Shown here: positions 1 through 5,735 of the stretch, one piece after another
How the letters are laid out: each line of letters begins with the position of its first letter
Numbering within the stretch: the first letter of the stretch is position 1
Assembly (NCBI GenBank): GCA_002492075.1
Contig: DKXD01000129.1
Location: 1 to 5,735 of the forward strand
Length of the DNA stretch: 5,735 nucleotides
Direction of reading: 5' to 3'
Source of the DNA: Ruminococcaceae bacterium UBA7135
GTDB taxonomy: Bacteria > Bacillota > Clostridia > Oscillospirales > Ruminococcaceae
Notes under the pieces: generated by a model
The model's input: the letters and a program-made list of their open reading frames with translations, nothing else
Database searches by the model: none
What the model was told of the DNA's origin: nothing
Made by a program: the position numbers and the translations under genes

Positions 1-4
1 AATA

Positions 5-13
5 TGTTATAAT
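5..13 (+). promoter_or_regulatory. Extended -10 promoter element upstream of the lipoprotein gene
   Basis: The bases TGTTATAAT match the extended -10 consensus TGnTATAAT of the housekeeping sigma factor exactly. The matching -35 would lie before the window, so it cannot be judged. Transcription would begin near position 20, giving a leader of about 130 bases before the GTG start at 150. This is the best promoter candidate for the lipoprotein, regulator and kinase genes. The region is very AT-rich, so a chance match is possible. Confidence 0.45.
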
Positions 14-23
14 ATAATTGTAT

Positions 24-36
24 GTATTTGTAATAC
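24..36. promoter_or_regulatory. Short dyad GTATT-TGT-AATAC near the predicted transcription start
   Basis: GTATT at 24-28 and AATAC at 32-36 are perfect reverse complements around a three-base centre. They lie just downstream of the predicted start of transcription. An operator at this place would repress, but five AT-rich base pairs can occur by chance in such sequence. It also overlaps two TTGTA(T/A) direct repeats at 18-23 and 28-33, ten bases apart. Confidence 0.15.
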
Positions 37-140
37 TGATTTTAAATATTAGGGAGTACAACATTTATTTTTAATGAGAAATTAGTATAGGGTTGTGGTT
101 ATGTTTTCTTTCGCCTCGAATTAGGAGAGGAAAATTGTTT

Positions 141-145
141 GGAGG
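141..145 (+). promoter_or_regulatory. Ribosome binding site GGAGG that sets the lipoprotein start at GTG 150
   Basis: GGAGG is followed by four A residues and then GTG at 150. This start puts the positively charged n-region directly before the hydrophobic core of a lipoprotein signal peptide. A second purine-rich stretch, AGGAGAGG at 123-130, stands four bases before an in-frame TTG at 135, so a start five codons earlier is also possible. The longer reading from TTG 93 has no ribosome binding site and spoils the signal peptide. Confidence 0.6.
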
Positions 146-149
146 AAAA

Positions 150-1547
150 GTGAAACTGAAAAAAATATTGATCATTCCCGTTTGCCTTTTGTGTATGGCA
201 CTTTGCGGATGCTCACTCAGCGCTTCAATGGAAAATATGCTTGCTCCGCCGAAGCTCTCCGAGGAGCAGAACGAGATATATCAGGAGCTTATAAACAGCG
301 TGGGGAAAAACGTTAAACTGAAATATCCCAGAAACGGCGATTACCGTTCCGCGTTCGTTATTAAGAATATAGACGACGAGCCGGGCGACGAGGCCTTGGT
401 GTTTTATGAAAGCAAAGACATTCGCTCGGGTGAGAGCGCTTTGCGTATCAAGTTCCTTGACAAATCGAGCGGGAAGTGGGAAACGGTCTATGACCTTGCC
501 TGTCCGGGAAACGAGGTAGACAGCATTGTTTTTGCGGATTTGGGAAGCGATACTCCGAATACCGTTTCGGACAGCGGTGAAACGTCGAATTTAAGCGATC
601 GCGGCGCTTCCGAAATAATACTCAGCTGTACGCTGCTCAATCAGTCAGAGAAAGCGATGCTGGTACTGAAATATAAGGACAGAAGGCCAGTGGAGCTGCT
701 GTCTTCAACGTATTCCTGTATGAGTATCGCCGACCTTAACAAGGACAATCAAAATGAGCTTGTTATCGTGAGCGTCAACAAGGAGATGCAGGCTGCGTCC
801 GCTTCAATGTATACGGACAGCGGTGACGGCTTGGAACTGCTGTCAAATACGCCGCTTTACGGCGGAGCGGCGGATTACATTCGCGTTACCGAGGGCAGGC
901 TTGACGAAAACACTCCGGCGCTGTTTCTCGATTATTCCAAGGGCGGCGGTCAATCGGGCACGGACGTGCTTTACTGCTATGGAAGCCGATTATTCTGCCC
1001 GAACAGTATTGGCAATAATCCCGCGGGAGGGCTGATCTCGCGGCAGGTCAACGATTATATGGCTGAGATATACAGCTTTGATATCGATAAGGACGGCTTT
1101 GTCGAGATACCTTCCACAACGCCGCTGCCGGGTTATGAAACTCTTACCAAACCGGAGCAGCTTTGCGCTGTGCAGTGGTACACTATTCAAAACGACAATT
1201 TTACCTTAAAATCAAACAGTTATTTTTTCGGAAAGTACCGCTTCGCCCTGCTGTTTCCCAACCGTTGGACAGGCGTTGTAACGGCGGTGGCGGATTTTAC
1301 GAATAACGATATAATCTTTATTTCGTATAATGCTGATGTGGGTCTGAATGTAACCGAAAACAACGAGATAATGCGTATCCATACCGTTGAGAAAAGCAAT
1401 TCGGAAGCCGTTGAGGCGGCAGCAAATATGAAGAAAATCGGAGAGAGTGAGGAATTGGTGTTCTATTGCACCGTAAACACAAGCGCCGAAACATCAAAGC
1501 TTGCGCTGACCGAAAGTGAGCTTAAAGACAGTTTTGTAATATTGTAA
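150..1547 (+). CDS. Putative surface lipoprotein with FG-GAP/VCBS-like acidic loops, function unknown
   Basis: From GTG 150 the product has 465 residues. It starts MKLKK, followed by a hydrophobic core and the lipobox L-C-G-C, with Cys21 as the likely lipidated residue; it should be anchored to the outer face of the membrane. Loops rich in Asp/Asn/Gly resemble the calcium-binding turns of FG-GAP/VCBS beta-propeller repeats: NIDDEPGDEALVFY (about 73-86), ADL...GASEIIL (about 129-158, split by an insertion), IADLNKDNQNELVIV (about 193-207) and FDIDKDGFVEIP (about 310-321). The C-terminal part, roughly 356-465, has no such loops and looks like a separate alpha/beta region that opens with an aromatic LLFPNRW motif. 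I cannot name a specific family. The response regulator starts 31 bases after the stop, and the kinase follows, which suggests a sensory accessory role. That role is inferred; the lipoprotein signal is seen directly. Confidence 0.75.
   Translation: MKLKKILIIPVCLLCMALCGCSLSASMENMLAPPKLSEEQNEIYQELINSVGKNVKLKYPRNGDYRSAFVIKNIDDEPGDEALVFYESKDIRSGESALRIKFLDKSSGKWETVYDLACPGNEVDSIVFADLGSDTPNTVSDSGETSNLSDRGASEIILSCTLLNQSEKAMLVLKYKDRRPVELLSSTYSCMSIADLNKDNQNELVIVSVNKEMQAASASMYTDSGDGLELLSNTPLYGGAADYIRVTEGRLDENTPALFLDYSKGGGQSGTDVLYCYGSRLFCPNSIGNNPAGGLISRQVNDYMAEIYSFDIDKDGFVEIPSTTPLPGYETLTKPEQLCAVQWYTIQNDNFTLKSNSYFFGKYRFALLFPNRWTGVVTAVADFTNNDIIFISYNADVGLNVTENNEIMRIHTVEKSNSEAVEAAANMKKIGESEELVFYCTVNTSAETSKLALTESELKDSFVIL
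546..599 (+). repeat. Direct repeats AGCGAT bounding a 48-bp in-frame insertion within the lipoprotein gene
   Basis: AGCGAT occurs at 546-551 and again at 594-599, each time as the codons for Ser-Asp. The second copy plus the bases between amount to 48 bp, or 16 codons. Taking them out restores ADLGSDRGASEIIL, which has the spacing of an ordinary D-x-x-x-D-x-G-x-x-E propeller loop. The inserted residues are mostly Ser, Thr, Asp, Asn, Glu and Gly, as expected of a flexible exposed loop. The repeats are seen; the insertion or slippage origin is inferred. Confidence 0.4.
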
Positions 1548-1578
1548 CATTAATAAGAGTATGTGAAGAAGGTGGCTT

Positions 1579-2274
1579 ATGAAGCGTATTTTAGTTGTCG
1601 AGGACGAGAATTCGATAAGGGATTTTGTGGTAATAAACCTTCGCCGAGCGGGTTATGACGTTACCGATGTGGCGAGCGGCGAGGACGCGGTTGCGGAATA
1701 CGAAAAGCAGGGCGGCAATTTTGACATTGCGCTTTTGGATATTATGATGCCGGGTATGGACGGATTTTCGCTGTGCCGTTGGATTCGCGAGCAGTCAAGT
1801 GAGATCGGGATCATAATGCTTTCTGCAAAATCGCAGGAAATGGACAAGGTAAACTGCCTGATGATCGGGGCGGACGATTATGTCACAAAGCCGTTTTCGC
1901 CGTCGGAGCTGGTCGCGCGCGTAGATGCCATTTACCGCCGCGTCAGCTTGAACCGTTCTCAGCGCGAGGAGCCTAAGGCGATAACATCGGGACCGTTTAC
2001 GCTTGATTACCAAAGCCGTATGCTCTACAACAGGGGAAAGCCGATAGACCTTACGCAGATAGAATACCATATATTGGAATTCTTGATGAAGAACAGAAAC
2101 TCTCCCGTTGACAGAATGTCGCTGTTAAAGCATATCTGGGGCGACAGCTACGTCGGCGAGGATAAGGTGATAGACGTAAATATCAGACGGCTTCGCATGA
2201 AGATAGAAGAAGACCCGTCAGTCCCGAAATACATACAGACTGTTTGGGGCTTCGGTTATAAGTGGAACGGATAA
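1579..2274 (+). CDS. OmpR/PhoB-family DNA-binding response regulator
   Basis: The 231-residue product has the usual two-domain build and length of the OmpR/PhoB family. The receiver domain (about 3-115) shows the acidic pocket Glu8-Asp9, phospho-acceptor Asp54 in LLDIMMPGMDG, Ser82 at the conserved Thr/Ser position, and Lys104 in the KPF motif. The C-terminal winged-helix domain (about 135-230) carries the LTQIEYHILEFL segment, the recognition-helix region with VIDVNIRRLRMKI, and the closing VWGFGYKW hairpin. All catalytic residues are present. It should be phosphorylated by the kinase encoded downstream and bind direct-repeat DNA to control transcription. The ATG is preceded by AAGAAGGTGG (1566-1575), which supports this start. 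It resembles PhoP/WalR/PhoB types, but sequence alone does not assign a regulon, so no symbol is given. Confidence 0.95.
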   Translation: MKRILVVEDENSIRDFVVINLRRAGYDVTDVASGEDAVAEYEKQGGNFDIALLDIMMPGMDGFSLCRWIREQSSEIGIIMLSAKSQEMDKVNCLMIGADDYVTKPFSPSELVARVDAIYRRVSLNRSQREEPKAITSGPFTLDYQSRMLYNRGKPIDLTQIEYHILEFLMKNRNSPVDRMSLLKHIWGDSYVGEDKVIDVNIRRLRMKIEEDPSVPKYIQTVWGFGYKWNG

Positions 2275-2324
2275 ACTATGATCGAACGGCGGAATAACCG
2301 CATAAAAAAACGTTAATTTTGGTT

Positions 2325-2329
2325 GGGGA
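2325..2329 (+). promoter_or_regulatory. Ribosome binding site GGGGA deciding the kinase start at ATG 2334
   Basis: GGGGA lies four bases before ATG 2334. A TTG start at 2319 would add only five residues and would place this purine run inside the coding sequence, with no other binding site before it. The ATG is therefore preferred, though the site is weak. Confidence 0.4.
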
Positions 2330-2333
2330 TGAA

Positions 2334-3770
2334 ATGGATAACGATTTCAAATCTATGACCTCCCGCCGCGGGCTGGGTCATCGTTCTATATCCGTAAGGT
2401 GGATGGTGAACACGCTTTCGGTGGCGGCGGTGCTGCTTGTCGTTGCGAATATATGCATATACTACTTCACAAAGCAGTATTATTACGGCTCGGCGGAGAG
2501 CTATGTCGTTTCCGAGGCAAACGCTTCGCAGACTATTTTGGCGCGGCTTTATGAAGACCTTTCGGCGAACTTCTCATCAGAAGTCCGCAATATGGTGGAG
2601 GGTTTCAACAAGCAGGATCAGATGGAGCTGATGTCGATAAACAAAAACGGCGAGGTGTCATTGTCATCAAGCGGCTTTTCTCCCGATAAAGAATACTTTA
2701 TGCCCGATTATGAAAAGGCGCTTCAAAGCGAGGACGGGCTTGGAGTGTATTTCGGGCGCGACGGCGGCGAGAATATACTTGCGGTAACGACTATAATCGC
2801 AAAGCCGAGCAGCAATTACAACGCACTGCGCTTTGTAGCATCTCTTGAGCTTATCGATGATCAGATAGGCGGAATAATGCTGGTGACCCTTATTGTCAGC
2901 GCGTTTATACTGCTTGTTGTCGCTCTTATGGGAGTATACTTCGTAAAGTCGATATGTGTGCCGCTTGGCAGGATAGGAACCACGGCAAAAAAACTTGCCA
3001 AAGGTGATTTTTCCGAACGTATTCCCGTTTCCAGCAACGACGAGATAGGGCAGCTTTCCCGCGCGTTTAACGAAATGGCAAACGAGCTTGAAAATTCCGA
3101 GCAGATAAAAAACGATTTTATAAGCTCCGTATCGCATGAGCTGAGAACTCCGCTTACCGCGATAAAGGGGTGGAGCGAGACGCTGGAGGGCGGTTACGAT
3201 CCCGAAACGTTCCGCAAGGGAATGAAGGTCATCACGGGCGAAACGAAGCGTTTGGAGCAAATGGTGGAGGACTTGCTGGACTTTTCGAGAATACAAAGCG
3301 GTCATTTCACCTTGCAGCTTACAACGATCGACCTAATCGCCGAGCTTGAGGACGCGCTGCTTATTTACATAGACAAGGCTAAAAAGGAGAACATCCTGCT
3401 GTCTTACAACGAGCCCGAATTTATGTGCGCCGTTGTAGGCGATAAAAACCGTTTAAGACAGGTGTTTATAAACATTATCGATAACTCGCTGAAATACACC
3501 GAGCCGGGCGGTTCCATTGAGGTAGTCGCCGAGAAGAACGACAGCGCCGTGATAGTTTCGGTGAGCGATACAGGCGTCGGAATAGCGCCCGAGGATCTTC
3601 CCAAGGTCAAGCAGAAGTTCTATAAGGCAAACAAGACCAAGCATGGTTCGGGAATAGGGTTGGCGGTCGCAGACGAGATAATCACAAGGCACGGCGGCAC
3701 GTTGGATATTGAAAGCGAGCAGGGAAAGGGCACTACCGTAACGATAATGCTGCCGCTGAAAAACAACTGA
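2334..3770 (+). CDS. Membrane sensor histidine kinase (HAMP, HisKA, HATPase), partner of the upstream regulator
   Basis: From ATG 2334 the protein has 478 residues. A first membrane segment at about 26-44 and a second at about 180-203 enclose an extracytoplasmic domain of some 135 residues, consistent in size with a PAS/Cache-like sensor, though I see no diagnostic motif. A HAMP linker follows (about 204-257, with a conserved Pro near 210 and the DEIGQLSRAFNEM signature). The HisKA dimerisation helix carries His268 in SVSHELRTPLTAIKGW, the autophosphorylation site. The ATP-binding domain shows the N box (NIIDNSLKY, Asn380 and Asn384), G1 (DTGVGI, about 412-417) and G2 (GSGIGLAV, from about 438). 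All motifs are intact. It begins 59 bases after the regulator, the usual regulator-kinase order. Its signal is unknown; the neighbouring lipoprotein is a possible extracellular partner. Confidence 0.93.
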   Translation: MDNDFKSMTSRRGLGHRSISVRWMVNTLSVAAVLLVVANICIYYFTKQYYYGSAESYVVSEANASQTILARLYEDLSANFSSEVRNMVEGFNKQDQMELMSINKNGEVSLSSSGFSPDKEYFMPDYEKALQSEDGLGVYFGRDGGENILAVTTIIAKPSSNYNALRFVASLELIDDQIGGIMLVTLIVSAFILLVVALMGVYFVKSICVPLGRIGTTAKKLAKGDFSERIPVSSNDEIGQLSRAFNEMANELENSEQIKNDFISSVSHELRTPLTAIKGWSETLEGGYDPETFRKGMKVITGETKRLEQMVEDLLDFSRIQSGHFTLQLTTIDLIAELEDALLIYIDKAKKENILLSYNEPEFMCAVVGDKNRLRQVFINIIDNSLKYTEPGGSIEVVAEKNDSAVIVSVSDTGVGIAPEDLPKVKQKFYKANKTKHGSGIGLAVADEIITRHGGTLDIESEQGKGTTVTIMLPLKNN

Positions 3771-3815
3771 CGGCTGCGGCAAAGTGCACGGTTGATATAA
3801 ATTTAAGGAGCAAAA

Positions 3816-4808
3816 ATGAGCAAAAATAACCCCTATGATACAGGTAAAAAGACAACGGTCGGCGGACAGGCGCTTATTGAGGGCGTAATGATGAAGGGCG
3901 TTTCCGTCGGTGCAATGGCGGTACGTAAAAAGGACGGGGATATCCACGTTGAGGAGTGGGAGCTGCCAACAAAAAAGTGGTTCAACAAAGCGCCGTTTAT
4001 ACGCGGGTGCTTTAATTTCGTGCAGACTCTTAAAGAGGGATATTCATGCATGAATAAGTCGATAGACATCAGCGGAATGGCAGAGGACGACGATGACGAA
4101 CCGATGACAAAATTCGATATGTGGCTTGATAAGCATGTAGGCGAAAAAGGCGTTACGGTGATAGCGGGCGTGATGTCATTCTTGATGGTGGCGGCGCTTG
4201 TGGCGGTGTTCTTCTTTTTGCCGAGCTTTCTGTTCTCGCTGCTGGAGGGCGCGGTCGGCGAGGGCATAGCCCCTTGGAAATCCGCGTTTGAGGGAGTATT
4301 AAAGCTGCTGCTGTTTGTGGCGTATATGGCGCTTATCGCGCAAATGAAAACGATGAAGCGCGTATACGAGTATCACGGCGCGGAGCATAAGACCATCGCG
4401 TGTTATGAGGCGGGCAGGGAGCTGACCGTCGAGAACGTCAAACCCATGTGCCGATTTCACCCGCGCTGCGGCACCAGCTTCATCATTATCACTCTTTTGG
4501 TGAGCATATTGGTTTATTCGCTTGTGCCGATAAACCCCGCCGAGTGGTGGAGCATAGAAAACAAGGCGCTTGGAGCGCTGCTGCGGGTGCTGCTTAAACT
4601 CCCGCTGCTGCCGTTAGTGGTGGGAATATCCTATGAGCTTATCAAACTGGCGGGAAGATACTCAAATCCCCTAACAAAGTTCTTCAGCGCTCCGGGATTG
4701 TGGATGCAGCGCCTTACTACACGCGAACCCGATGCTTCTCAGATAGAGTGCGCGATAGCCGCTGTGAAGCCGTGTTTGCCAAAGGACGGCGAGGACGATA
4801 ACTGGTGA
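3816..4808 (+). CDS. yqhQ: YqhQ/DUF1385 family membrane protein
   Basis: This 330-residue protein has the family hallmarks in order: GGQALIEGVMMKG (about 16-28), RGCFNFVQTLKEGY (63-76), an acidic stretch EDDDDE (90-95), YHGAEHKTIACYEAG (186-200), HPRCGTSF (215-222) and APGLWMQRLTTREP (292-305). About four membrane segments are visible, near 113-140, 158-176, 222-239 and 252-272. Conserved His, Cys and Glu residues between segments 2 and 3 suggest a metal site, which matches the 'predicted metal-dependent' label often given to this family; the activity is not established as far as I know. AAGGAG at 3805-3810, five bases before the ATG, gives a firm start. It follows the kinase by 45 bases and overlaps prmC by one base, so co-translation with prmC is likely. 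In many Firmicutes yqhQ sits with rpmE, prmC and prfA. Confidence 0.92.
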   Translation: MSKNNPYDTGKKTTVGGQALIEGVMMKGVSVGAMAVRKKDGDIHVEEWELPTKKWFNKAPFIRGCFNFVQTLKEGYSCMNKSIDISGMAEDDDDEPMTKFDMWLDKHVGEKGVTVIAGVMSFLMVAALVAVFFFLPSFLFSLLEGAVGEGIAPWKSAFEGVLKLLLFVAYMALIAQMKTMKRVYEYHGAEHKTIACYEAGRELTVENVKPMCRFHPRCGTSFIIITLLVSILVYSLVPINPAEWWSIENKALGALLRVLLKLPLLPLVVGISYELIKLAGRYSNPLTKFFSAPGLWMQRLTTREPDASQIECAIAAVKPCLPKDGEDDNW

Positions 4809-5641
4809 TGTTACACGAGGTTTATGGGTCGGCTAGGCGAACCTTGGAAAGCGCCGGCATCGAGAACGCGGCTTTTGAAGCGGAGCAGCTTCTGCAAAGC
4901 GTCGGTATCGGCAAGCTTACGCTTCTTACCGAGCCGCATACGGAGGTCTCCGATGAAATTGCCCGGGAAATAAATTCGATGGCGGAGCGCAGAATACGCG
5001 GCGAGCCTTTGCAATATATTCTCGGCGAGTGGGAGTTTTACGGCTTGCCGTTCAAGGTCGGAAAGGGCGTTCTTATCCCGCGTCAAGATACCGAAACGCT
5101 TGTTGACGTTGCGGCGAGGTTTCTTGAAAAACGCGGCGAAAACGAGCGGCGGACGCTTGATTTGTGCGCGGGCAGCGGCTGTATCGGCATTTCGCTTGCG
5201 AAAACGGCTGGCGCGGACGCTGTTTGCGTGGAGAAATTCGCAGAGGCGTTCGCGTATCTGGAGAAAAATATCACGCTGAACGGTGTTCGCGTTAAAGCGG
5301 TTTTGGGTGATGTTTTCGATAAAAAAGCGGTCGAGGGCGAGTTCGATCTGATAGTTTCCAATCCGCCGTATCTTACCGAGAACGATATGCGCGTGTTGCA
5401 AAAAGAAGTGCGTTCCGAGCCGCAAACTGCTCTGTTTGGCGGCAAGGACGGACTGGATTATTACAAGAAAATACTCGGTGTTTATCCCCAAAAGCTGAAG
5501 CGCAGCGGAATGTTAGCGGTGGAGATCGGGATACATCAAGAGCGTTTCGTGTGTGATATTTTTAGAGAAAACGGGTTAAAACCGCATACCGAAAATGACC
5601 TGTGCAGAGTATGCAGAGTGGTTTATGGCATTAAACAATAG
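4808..5641 (+). CDS. prmC: Peptide chain release factor N5-glutamine methyltransferase PrmC (HemK)
   Basis: PrmC transfers a methyl group from S-adenosylmethionine to the Gln of the GGQ motif in release factors RF1 and RF2, improving termination. From ATG 4808 the protein has 277 residues, the normal family length. An N-terminal helical domain (about 1-75) leads to GEWEFYGLPFKV and IPRQDTETLV (90-99). The Rossmann methyltransferase domain follows, with motif I LDLCAGSGCIGISLA (117-131), an acidic residue at Glu142 suited to hold the cofactor ribose, and the catalytic NPPY (185-188), which binds the target glutamine. The start codon overlaps the yqhQ stop as TGATG, typical of translational coupling. 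GTG at 4805 would add one residue and is an equal alternative; GAGG at 4791-4794 may serve either. No defect is visible. Confidence 0.95.
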   Translation: MLHEVYGSARRTLESAGIENAAFEAEQLLQSVGIGKLTLLTEPHTEVSDEIAREINSMAERRIRGEPLQYILGEWEFYGLPFKVGKGVLIPRQDTETLVDVAARFLEKRGENERRTLDLCAGSGCIGISLAKTAGADAVCVEKFAEAFAYLEKNITLNGVRVKAVLGDVFDKKAVEGEFDLIVSNPPYLTENDMRVLQKEVRSEPQTALFGGKDGLDYYKKILGVYPQKLKRSGMLAVEIGIHQERFVCDIFRENGLKPHTENDLCRVCRVVYGIKQ

Positions 5642-5645
5642 AAAG

Positions 5646-5676
5646 CGCCGCGCGATAACAGACCGTTCGGGCGGCG
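5646..5676. other. GC-rich inverted repeat between prmC and the next gene
   Basis: CGCCGC at 5646-5651 is the exact reverse complement of GCGGCG at 5671-5676, with a 19-base centre between them. It starts five bases after the prmC stop. The bases that follow are A-rich rather than a run of T, so it is a poor intrinsic terminator on the + strand. It could instead slow 3' exonucleases or mark the end of the operon with another termination mode. The fold is short and its role is uncertain. Confidence 0.3.
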
Positions 5677-5714
5677 AAGTTAAAAGAGTTAATTAAAATT
5701 TCGGAGGTAATAAA

Positions 5715-5735
5715 ATGGCAATGTCAAAGAAACAG
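5715..5735 (+). CDS. 5' end of a further gene, cut by the window edge
   Basis: GGAGG at 5703-5707 stands seven bases before ATG 5715, a textbook ribosome binding site. Only seven codons are visible, reading MAMSKKQ. This does not look like the start of RF1 (prfA), the usual neighbour of prmC. A polar, lysine-rich N-terminus of this sort would suit RecA among other cytosolic proteins, but seven residues cannot decide, and no name is given. The gene starts 73 bases after prmC and may belong to the same transcript or to its own. Confidence 0.7.

Noticed and set aside
52..85. Leader mini-ORF ATG-AGA-AAT-TAG (74-85) with upstream AGGGAG-like purines
   Set aside because: The purine run is about 17 bases from the ATG, too far for initiation, and a three-codon frame is expected by chance.
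595..602. GCGATCGC octamer, identical to the cyanobacterial HIP1 palindrome
   Set aside because: It occurs as a single copy within a coding region and the rest of the window is clostridial in character; it is a chance match at the edge of the AGCGAT repeat.
2289..2301. Hairpin GCGG-AATAA-CCGC as a terminator between regulator and kinase
   Set aside because: The stem has only four pairs and is followed by A residues rather than T, so it would not terminate transcription on this strand.
2667..3305. Long reverse-strand open frame (212 codons) opposite the kinase gene
   Set aside because: It lies wholly within a well-supported kinase gene, has a composition typical of antisense frames in codon-biased genes, and shows no recognisable motif.
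3793..3801. Extended -10-like TGATATAAA before yqhQ
   Set aside because: The transcript would start near 3808, inside the AAGGAG ribosome binding site at 3805-3810, and there is no -35 match, so it is unlikely to drive yqhQ.
4811..5491. Long reverse-strand open frame (226 codons) opposite prmC
   Set aside because: It is fully antisense to a clear PrmC with intact motifs; its protein is rich in Arg/Leu with no family signature.
5656..5669. Possible LexA box before the last, possibly recA-like, gene
   Set aside because: The sequence has TAAC, five bases, then GTTCG; the Gram-positive LexA box needs CGAAC-N4-GTTCG, so the left half and the spacing both fail.

Overview
The window reads as a stretch of chromosome from a Gram-positive anaerobe of the Clostridia, most plausibly an Oscillospiraceae/Ruminococcaceae-like gut bacterium. 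The basis is strong GGAGG-type ribosome binding sites, GTG/TTG starts, a mid-range base composition with frequent ATA codons, a YqhQ-family (DUF1385) gene abutting prmC, and a lipoprotein plus OmpR-type two-component pair. Genus-level placement is an inference. All genes lie on the + strand and no gene-sized gap occurs.

Layout. Positions 1-149 hold an AT-rich leader with a good extended -10 (TGTTATAAT, 5-13), a short dyad and two tandem Shine-Dalgarno/non-ATG start options. Positions 150-1547 encode a lipoprotein with FG-GAP/VCBS-like acidic loops and a separate C-terminal region. Positions 1579-2274 encode an OmpR/PhoB-type response regulator, and 2334-3770 a HAMP-containing sensor histidine kinase with an extracytoplasmic domain of roughly 135 residues. 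Positions 3816-4808 encode the membrane protein YqhQ, and 4808-5641 the release-factor glutamine methyltransferase PrmC, overlapping yqhQ by one base. A 73-base gap containing a GC-rich inverted repeat leads to a new gene whose first seven codons (5715-5735) end the window.

How it fits together. The first three genes look like one signalling cassette: a surface lipoprotein, the kinase that could read it, and the DNA-binding regulator. The last two belong to a housekeeping pair known in many Firmicutes, where yqhQ and prmC often sit with rpmE and prfA. Short gaps (31, 59 and 45 bases) without a recognisable terminator suggest all five are co-transcribed, at least in part. I see no mobile element, CRISPR array, tRNA or rRNA.

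The points most worth a second look are: a 48-bp in-frame segment flanked by AGCGAT repeats that splits one propeller-type loop of the lipoprotein; the lipoprotein/kinase/regulator cassette as an undescribed sensing unit; and the conserved GGQ tripeptide of YqhQ encoded directly beside the enzyme that methylates GGQ in release factors.
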